Positions 59,268 to 64,000 of a DNA stretch of 64,000 bases are shown here, piece by piece. The translations under genes were made by a program, and so were the position numbers. The stretch is from positions 121,390 to 185,389 of the forward strand of contig NZ_FTNI01000019.1 in the NCBI RefSeq assembly GCF_900156315.1, written 5' to 3'. Numbering within the stretch: the stretch's first letter is position 1; every line of letters starts with the position of its first letter. The notes beneath the pieces are model-generated. The model was not told the DNA's origin and made no database searches. It worked only from the letters and a program-made list of their open reading frames with translations. The DNA comes from Microbispora rosea. Lineage in GTDB: Bacteria; Actinomycetota; Actinomycetes; Streptosporangiales; Streptosporangiaceae.

Positions 59268-60125
59268 ATGCGACGACTACTGGTGGCCGCCGGTGCGGTG
59301 GCCGCGATCACGGTCGCGGGATGCGGGACGACCGCGACTCCGTCTCTCCAGAACGCACAGCTCTCGGCAGCCGAGGCCATCCAGCAGACCGCGCAGAAGG
59401 CCGGCGACGTCAACACCTATGCCGCGGACCTCGTGGTGAACGTCACCGACGCCAAGGGCGGTCAGGGTGGGGTCATTCAGGGGACCATGCTCTTCCAGAA
59501 GACCCCGCAGATCGCCTCCGACATCAACCTCAGCCAGGTGGCGTTCAACGGGCAGAACGTGCCCGGCGGAGTGCGGGCGATCCTTCAGGGCGACGTGGCG
59601 TACGTGAAGCTCGACATGCTCAGGACCCTGGTGGGCGCCACCAAGCCGTGGATCAGGCTCGACCTGAAGCAGCTCGGCTCGCAGGCCGGCGTGAACATCG
59701 ACCAGTACCTCGCCCAGGCCCAGCAGTTCGACCTGAAGACGAGCGTGGCCATGCTCACGGCGTCCAAGGACGTCAAGTCGGTGGGCAGCGAGCAGGTCGG
59801 CGGGGTGGACACGACCCACTACTCGGGCTCGTTCCCGGTGGCCGAGGCGGTCAAGCAGCTTCCCGAGGACCAGCGCGGCCGGATGCAGGGCGAGCTCGCG
59901 AACGCCAAGGACGTGAGGTTCGACGCCTGGATCGACGCCCAGGGCCTGCCGCGCAAGGTCGAGCTGAACGGCGGCAAGCCGGACGCCGGCGCGTTCAAGG
60001 CCACGGCGATGTTCAAGTCGTTCAACGAGCCGGTCTCGATCGAGGCGCCGGCCGCCGACCAGGTCGGTGAGCTGCCGCAGACGCTGCCGCACGCCGCGCA
60101 GCAGCCCTCCGGCACCGGAAGCTGA
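59268..60125 (+). CDS. Lipoprotein (LppX/LprG-like fold)
   Basis: 285 residues. A type II signal peptide MRRLLVAAGAVAAITVAGC has the lipid-modified Cys at 19. The mature part reads as a half-barrel typical of LppX/LprAFG-type lipid carriers (TYAADLVVNVTDAKGG, DVAYVKLDMLRTLVG, KPWIRLDLKQLG, DAWIDAQGLPRKVELNG). It probably binds a lipid or glycolipid at the outer membrane face. ATG 59268 has GAAGGG 9 nt upstream; ATG 59259 would overlap that site. A lipoprotein gene just before rplJ is, as I recall, also present in Streptomyces. Confidence 0.8.
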   Translation: MRRLLVAAGAVAAITVAGCGTTATPSLQNAQLSAAEAIQQTAQKAGDVNTYAADLVVNVTDAKGGQGGVIQGTMLFQKTPQIASDINLSQVAFNGQNVPGGVRAILQGDVAYVKLDMLRTLVGATKPWIRLDLKQLGSQAGVNIDQYLAQAQQFDLKTSVAMLTASKDVKSVGSEQVGGVDTTHYSGSFPVAEAVKQLPEDQRGRMQGELANAKDVRFDAWIDAQGLPRKVELNGGKPDAGAFKATAMFKSFNEPVSIEAPAADQVGELPQTLPHAAQQPSGTGS

Positions 60126-60126
60126 T

Positions 60127-60156
60127 TTGGCGTCCTGCCGGTTGACAACGTAGTCT
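60127..60156 (+). promoter_or_regulatory. Promoter candidate for rplJ-rplL
   Basis: TTGGCG (60127-60132), 18-nt spacer, TAGTCT (60151-60156). A TTGACA lies within the spacer (60142-60147) but has no -10 at the right distance. The transcript would begin about 60163 and contain the L10 leader. Confidence 0.35.
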
Positions 60157-60162
60157 GTCTCC

Positions 60163-60309
60163 TGCCGAAGACCGCCGGTCGTCACCAGGCCCACAGCCCG
60201 GTGACCGAAGGATCCACGTGAGTGGACGGCCCGCGTAGGTGTGGAGACGCTTGAGGACGTTCGACGTCCATCCAAGCCCCGTGCGCCTGCGCCGGGGCTT
60301 GTCTGTTTT
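60163..60309 (+). promoter_or_regulatory. Ribosomal protein L10 leader with intrinsic attenuator
   Basis: The roughly 185-nt leader of rplJ contains a structured segment (GGTCGTCACCAGG with CCCGGTGACC, then GGCCCGCGTAGGTGTGGAG), typical of the L10-(L12)4 binding leader. It ends with a true intrinsic terminator: CAAGCCCCG (60273-60281), 11-nt loop, CGGGGCTTG (60293-60301), then TCTGTTTT. Excess L10 complex should favour termination, lowering its own synthesis. The 5' limit is estimated. Confidence 0.75.
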
Positions 60310-60348
60310 CTGAGGGCCTTCGCCGGCGGCACATCTGGAAGGAGGCCC

Positions 60349-60873
60349 ATGGCGAAGGCGGAGAAGAGCGTCGCGATCGCCGAGCTCAAGAGTGAGTTCG
60401 AGGGATCCAGCGCCGCCGTTCTGACCGAATACCGCGGTCTCACCGTCGCTCAGCTCAAGCAGCTGCGCGTCTCTCTCGGTGGGAATGCGAAGTTCGCCGT
60501 GGCGAAGAACACGCTTACGAAGATCGCGGCCAACAACGCCGGGATCACCTCCCTGGACGACCTGTTCCAGGGCCCGACCGCCATCGCGTTCGTCAAGGGT
60601 GACGTCGTGGAGGCGGCCAAGGGTCTGCGTGACTTCGCCAAGGCCAACCCCCTCCTGGTGATCAAGGGCGGTGTCGTCGACGGCAAGTCGATGACCCCCG
60701 ACGAGATCACGAAGCTTGCCGACCTTGAGTCCCGCGAGGTGCTCCTCGCGAAGCTGGCCGGCGCGCTGAAGGCCAAGCAGTCCCAGGCTGCCGCCACCTT
60801 CGCCGCGCTGCCCACCACGATGGCTCGACTGGCCGAGGCTCTGCGCGCCAAGCGCGAAGAGGCCGGCGAGTAG
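60349..60873 (+). CDS. rplJ: 50S ribosomal protein L10
   Basis: 174 residues. [34 protein letters not shown] and [13 protein letters not shown] are the rRNA-binding part; the C-terminal helix ([20 protein letters not shown]) carries the L7/L12 dimers. ATG 60349 has GAAGGAGG upstream; the frame is open further 5' through the leader but that part is non-coding. Followed by rplL after 78 bp. Confidence 0.97.
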   Translation: MAKAEKSVAIAELKSEFEGSSAAVLTEYRGLTVAQLKQLRVSLGGNAKFAVAKNTLTKIAANNAGITSLDDLFQGPTAIAFVKGDVVEAAKGLRDFAKANPLLVIKGGVVDGKSMTPDEITKLADLESREVLLAKLAGALKAKQSQAAATFAALPTTMARLAEALRAKREEAGE

Positions 60874-60951
60874 GTCCGCGCAGCGGACGGGGGAAGCGCG
60901 CACCGCGGTCCCTTTACACGTTTTTTGCTAGATCCACTGGAGGAACACATC

Positions 60952-61347
60952 ATGGCGAAGCTCAGCACCGACGAGCTGCTCGAGACCTTCAAGGAGATGA
61001 CCCTTCTTGAGCTGTCCGAGTTCGTGAAGGTCTTCGAGGAGACCTTCGACGTCAAGGCCGCCGCTCCGGTCGCCGTCGCCGCCGCTCCGGCCGCCGGTGG
61101 CGCCGGTGGTGCCGCCGAGGAGGCCGAGGAGCAGGACGAGTTCGACGTCATCCTCGAGGCCGCCGGCGACAAGAAGATCCAGGTCATCAAGGAGATCCGC
61201 GCCCTGACGAGCCTGGGCCTCAAGGAGGCCAAGGACCTCGTGGACGGCGCTCCGAAGCCGGTCTTCGACGGCAAGGTCAACAAGGAGCAGGCCGAGAAGG
61301 CGAAGGCCGCCCTGGAGGGCGCCGGCGCCACGGTCACCGTCAAGTAA
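60952..61347 (+). CDS. rplL: 50S ribosomal protein L7/L12
   Basis: 131 residues. N-terminal dimerisation part ([21 protein letters not shown]), an Ala-rich hinge ([18 protein letters not shown]) and the C-terminal factor-binding domain ([34 protein letters not shown]). It recruits elongation-factor GTPases to the ribosome. ATG 60952 has GGAGGA upstream. A terminator-like hairpin follows. Confidence 0.97.
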   Translation: MAKLSTDELLETFKEMTLLELSEFVKVFEETFDVKAAAPVAVAAAPAAGGAGGAAEEAEEQDEFDVILEAAGDKKIQVIKEIRALTSLGLKEAKDLVDGAPKPVFDGKVNKEQAEKAKAALEGAGATVTVK

Positions 61348-61372
61348 GACGGTCTCGCAACACGCTTCACCG

Positions 61373-61414
61373 AAGGGGCGGGTCCATCCAGGTGCCGGAT
61401 GGGACCGCCCCTTT
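61373..61414 (+). terminator. Terminator after rplL
   Basis: AAGGGGCGGGTCCATCC, loop AGGTGCC, GGATGGGACCGCCCCTT, then T: a 17-bp stem with two mismatches, 26 bp past the rplL stop. Confidence 0.75.
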
Positions 61415-61580
61415 CGCATGCCCGGACGCCGTACGGAATCCAGACCCTATGGGCAGGGCAGGCCCGTTGATCTATCGTGCGGGATAGGGAGTGTCCGACG
61501 CGGGACATGGTTCGCCGGACACGACCTCCGCGCGACGTGAACGGGCCGAGACGACGACCGGGTGCTCAGGAGGTGCGGGG

Positions 61581-62069
61581 ATGCGGCGCGCGCTGACCGT
61601 CGGGCTCGTGCTCCTCGTGGTCGCGTCGGCCCTGGCGGTCCGGTACCTCGCCCAGGCCCGTACGGAGGCCCTCGCGGCGGCAGAGGACCGCGAGATGGCC
61701 GTACGGGCCGCCGCGGCGCACGCCGTGAGCCTCATGTCGATCGACCACCGCCGCATCGACGACGACATCAAACGCGCCCTGGCGACCTCCACGGGCCCGG
61801 AGCGGGCGCAGTACGCCGCCGGGCAGGCGGCCCTCAGGGCCGCCACGCTGAAGAACAAGGCCGTGCAGACGGGCGTCCTGCGGGCCTCCGCGCTCGCCTC
61901 CCTCGGCGGCGACCGGCGCACGGCACAGGTGCTGATCGTCGGCGACGCGGTGATCCACTGGGAGGACGGCAGGAAGGCCCCTCCGGAGGAGCGCTTCTTC
62001 CGCTGGCGCATGGACGTCACGAAGGCCTCGGGCCTGTGGCTGGTCTCGCGGGCGGAGCTGGTGCGGTGA
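61581..62069 (+). CDS. Mce-associated-like single-pass membrane protein (1)
   Basis: 162 residues. One N-terminal helix (ALTVGLVLLVVASALAVRYL), then an extracytoplasmic domain with AAAAHAVSLMSIDHRRIDDDI, the D/H-x-R-x-x-D-x-D pattern of Mce-associated proteins, and the final strand RMDVTKASGLWLVSRAELV. ATG 61581 has AGGAGG 8 nt upstream; GTG 61491 would add 30 low-complexity residues. GTGA overlap with the next gene. No mce genes are nearby, so a lipid-transport link is only inferred. Confidence 0.7.
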   Translation: MRRALTVGLVLLVVASALAVRYLAQARTEALAAAEDREMAVRAAAAHAVSLMSIDHRRIDDDIKRALATSTGPERAQYAAGQAALRAATLKNKAVQTGVLRASALASLGGDRRTAQVLIVGDAVIHWEDGRKAPPEERFFRWRMDVTKASGLWLVSRAELVR

Positions 62070-62572
62070 GGCGCCTGCTGCGGGCGCTGGCGGCCCTCGT
62101 GGCGGCCGGGCTGGCCGTCGCGGCAGTGTGGTTGCTGCTCGATCTGCGCCGCCTCCAGGCCACCGAGAGAGCCTCCGGAGAGGCCCTCTCCGCCGCCCGG
62201 TCCTACGCCCCCGACATGTTGTCGTACGACTACCGTACGATCGACCGGGACATGCAGAGGGCGGGAGCGCACGCCACCGGGCAACTGGCGGAGCACTACC
62301 GGACGCTCGCGGCGACGCTGGGACCGCAGGCGCGCGAGCGGCGGACCGTGCAGCACGCGGTCGTGGCCGCCGCCGGCGTGGAGTCGGCGACGCCGGAAGA
62401 GGTCCGGGTGCTGCTGTTCGTGAACATGGTCACGACGCGGTCGGGCCCGGGTCAGGACGAGCCGAAGCAGCAGGTCAGCCAGGGGAGAGCACGCCTGGTC
62501 ATGGTGACGCAGGGCGACGGCTGGCGGGCCTCCCGGCTGTCCACGCTCCTGGGGGACACGCCCGTTCCCTGA
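62066..62572 (+). CDS. Mce-associated-like single-pass membrane protein (2)
   Basis: 168 residues, a distant paralogue of the preceding gene and overlapping it by 4 nt. Helix LLRALAALVAAGLAVAAVWLLL, then AARSYAPDMLSYDYRTIDRDM, a textbook DYRTxDxD motif of Mce-associated membrane proteins, and the end RARLVMVTQGDGWRASRLSTL. The two products probably form one complex on the outer face of the membrane. The pair lies between rplL and rpoB. Confidence 0.72.
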   Translation: MRRLLRALAALVAAGLAVAAVWLLLDLRRLQATERASGEALSAARSYAPDMLSYDYRTIDRDMQRAGAHATGQLAEHYRTLAATLGPQARERRTVQHAVVAAAGVESATPEEVRVLLFVNMVTTRSGPGQDEPKQQVSQGRARLVMVTQGDGWRASRLSTLLGDTPVP

Positions 62573-62992
62573 GCCCGTGGCTAAATTGTTAGTAAAGAAG
62601 ACGTTTAAGCCGTGCCAGTGGCTGGGTATCCAAGGCACGGTGGCGTCGACCGACGGTCAGCGTTGGGTCGTTCGCGTGACTGAGCGTTACCCGTCTCCGG
62701 TCCCGGGTAGGGACTGGATCCCCGGCGCTCGCTCAGTCGCGAGGGCAGAAAAACCCAGCGTGACCCCTGTCGGTTAGGCGAAATGTCGGCTCCCGGGCTT
62801 GACGTTTCGGCGCTGACGGGTGATGCTGCCACCAACGTGGAGCGCAGAGCGATAGCGGAGTGGACAGGTGTATGCCGATCGGCTACACTGCCCCTTTGCG
62901 CTGCCCTTTGACGACCGTCTCTCTGAGTAACTCTTAGTCCTGGTCGTCTGGCGTGCGTGTAGTCAGTCCGCGAGCCCTCGGAAGGACATCTG
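62573..62992 (+). other. 420-bp non-coding region upstream of rpoB
   Basis: No convincing gene. It opens with an unusually AT-rich stretch (CTAAATTGTTAGTAAAGAAG at 62581-62600), then a weak hairpin CCGTGCC / GGCACGG (62610-62616, 62634-62640). The rpoB promoter candidate lies at 62861-62889. An open 66-codon frame at 62577-62777 has atypical codon use and no ribosome-binding site. Confidence 0.6.
62861..62889 (+). promoter_or_regulatory. rpoB promoter candidate
   Basis: TGGACA (62861-62866), exact 17-nt spacer, TACACT (62884-62889). A good housekeeping-sigma match, giving a leader of about 95 nt before the TTG start of rpoB. Confidence 0.65.
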
Positions 62993-64000
62993 TTGGCAGC
63001 CTCGCGCAACGCCTCCGCCGTACCCGCCGGTCCCCGAACCGTGTCGTTCGCACGAATCGAGGAGCCGCTCGAAGTACCCGACCTTCTCGCCCTGCAGACC
63101 GAGTCCTTTGATTGGCTGCTCGGAAACGAGAAATGGAAGGGCCGGGTTGAGGCGGCTCGCCAGGCCGGGCGCAAGGACGTCCCGGCCCAGTCAGGTCTCG
63201 AAGAGATCTTCGAGGAGATCAGTCCCATCGAGGACTTCTCCGGAACCATGTCTCTGTCGTTCCGGGACCACAGGTTCGAGCCGCCCAAGTACTCAGTCGA
63301 TGAGTGCAAAGACAAGGACATGACCTACTCCGCCCCGATGTTCGTCACGGCGGAGTTCATCAACAACACCACAGGTGAGATCAAGAGCCAGACGGTCTTC
63401 ATGGGCGACTTCCCGCTCATGACGTCGAAGGGCACGTTCATCATCAACGGCACCGAGCGTGTCGTGGTCTCCCAGCTCGTCCGTTCCCCGGGTGTCTACT
63501 TCGACCGCTCGGTCGACAAGACGTCCGACAAGGACCTGTTCGGCTGCCGGGTGATCCCGTCGCGCGGCGCGTGGCTCGAGTTCGAGATCGACAAGCGCGA
63601 CAGCGTCGGCGTGCGCATCGACCGCAAGCGCAAGCAGCCGGTCACGGTGCTGCTGAAGGCGCTGGGCTGGACCAGCGACCAGATTCTGGAGCGTTTCGGT
63701 CAGTACGAGTCGATGCGGGCGACCCTGGAGAAGGACCACACCTCCGGCCAGGACGACGCGCTGCTCGACATCTACCGCAAGCTGCGTCCGGGCGAGCCGC
63801 CGACCAAGGAGTCGGCGCAGGCGCTGCTGGAGAACCTGTACTTCAACCCGAAGCGCTACGACCTCGCCAAGGTCGGCCGTTACAAGATCAACAAGAAGCT
63901 GGGCGTTCAGGCCGACATCACCCAGGGCACGCTGACCGACGAGGACATCGTGTCCACCATCGAATACCTCGTCCGGCTGCACGCCGGTGAGGAGACGATG
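62993..64000 (+). CDS. rpoB: RNA polymerase beta subunit, 5' part (runs off window)
   Basis: 336 codons visible of about 1150. TTG 62993 follows GGAAGGACA. Typical beta-subunit sequence: [92 protein letters not shown]. The rifampicin-resistance clusters lie beyond the window edge, so sensitivity cannot be judged. Transcribed from its own promoter rather than only from rplJL. Confidence 0.96.
   Translation, partial: MAASRNASAVPAGPRTVSFARIEEPLEVPDLLALQTESFDWLLGNEKWKGRVEAARQAGRKDVPAQSGLEEIFEEISPIEDFSGTMSLSFRDHRFEPPKYSVDECKDKDMTYSAPMFVTAEFINNTTGEIKSQTVFMGDFPLMTSKGTFIINGTERVVVSQLVRSPGVYFDRSVDKTSDKDLFGCRVIPSRGAWLEFEIDKRDSVGVRIDRKRKQPVTVLLKALGWTSDQILERFGQYESMRATLEKDHTSGQDDALLDIYRKLRPGEPPTKESAQALLENLYFNPKRYDLAKVGRYKINKKLGVQADITQGTLTDEDIVSTIEYLVRLHAGEETM

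Noticed and set aside
57318..60125. Horizontal insertion of the MarR, amidohydrolase and lipoprotein genes into the ribosomal block
   Set aside because: Base composition matches the surroundings, no repeats or mobile genes flank them, and a lipoprotein before rplJ is, as far as I recall, normal in Streptomyces.
62577..62777. A 66-codon frame upstream of rpoB
   Set aside because: Atypical AT-rich codons at its start, no ribosome-binding site, no recognisable domain; better seen as leader or promoter DNA.

Overview
The window is chromosomal DNA of a high-GC actinobacterium. Strongly GC-rich third codon positions, frequent GTG and TTG starts, an IdeR-type iron regulator, UdgX, class F sortases with Ser/Pro-rich surface proteins, and the order adenosine deaminase - aspartate aminotransferase - tRNA-Trp - secE - nusG - rplK - rplA ... 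rplJ - rplL - rpoB all point that way. That order is close to the one I remember for Streptomyces. A member of Streptosporangiales or a relative is my best guess, but this is inference. No rRNA, CRISPR array, prophage or replication origin was seen. The only clear mobile element is a solo TnpB insertion at about 30.7-32.0 kb.

Layout. 0-5.5 kb: PPOX-like fragment, MFS exporter, MarR regulator divergent from an isochorismatase-like hydrolase, a class A flavin monooxygenase with a 16-bp repeat array in its leader, its probable TetR regulator, and an EF-hand protein. 5.6-8.1 kb: an ECF41 sigma factor divergent from a carboxymuconolactone-decarboxylase-like gene (frameshifted as given) and an NmrA-type reductase; both directions carry an exact ECF41 promoter. 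8.1-12.6 kb: a glycoside hydrolase family 1 enzyme fused in frame to a LacI-type regulator, and a GT2 glycosyltransferase. 12.6-15.3 kb: an ECF-type nickel or cobalt importer (fused MN, Q, O) behind a Fur/Nur-like box. 15.3-21 kb: STAS protein, SDR plus crotonase, a TetR-SDR operon, rhomboid protease, SerC. 21-30.6 kb: a receptor-like membrane protein ending in a periplasmic-binding domain, citrate synthase, PdxH, UdgX, IdeR, a PAS-GAF-PP2C-HATPase phosphatase and a membrane protein. 30.7-34.3 kb: TnpB with its omega-RNA end, alpha/beta hydrolase, acyl-CoA dehydrogenase.

34.4-41 kb is the most distinctive block: two class F sortases interleaved with three secreted, Ser/Pro-rich, disulfide-containing surface proteins. 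All three end in a non-LPxTG sorting signal of the form TPxGGAxTG, followed by a membrane helix and an Arg-rich tail. A signal-peptide protein sits on the opposite strand inside the block. This looks like a self-contained wall-anchoring locus.

41-54.5 kb: hypothetical protein, thiolase, two tiny proteins (one a secreted 22-residue Cys-pair peptide, one Pro/Arg-rich), a large acyl-CoA dehydrogenase, a two-component system, a methyltransferase, two ECF sigma factors each paired with a membrane partner (one partner has a PASTA domain), adenosine deaminase and an aminotransferase. 54.6-64 kb: the tRNA-Trp/secE/nusG/ribosomal-protein/rpoB region. It carries a MarR regulator, an amidohydrolase and a lipoprotein between rplA and rplJ, an L10 leader with attenuator before rplJ, and two Mce-associated-like membrane proteins between rplL and rpoB. 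rpoB runs off the right edge.
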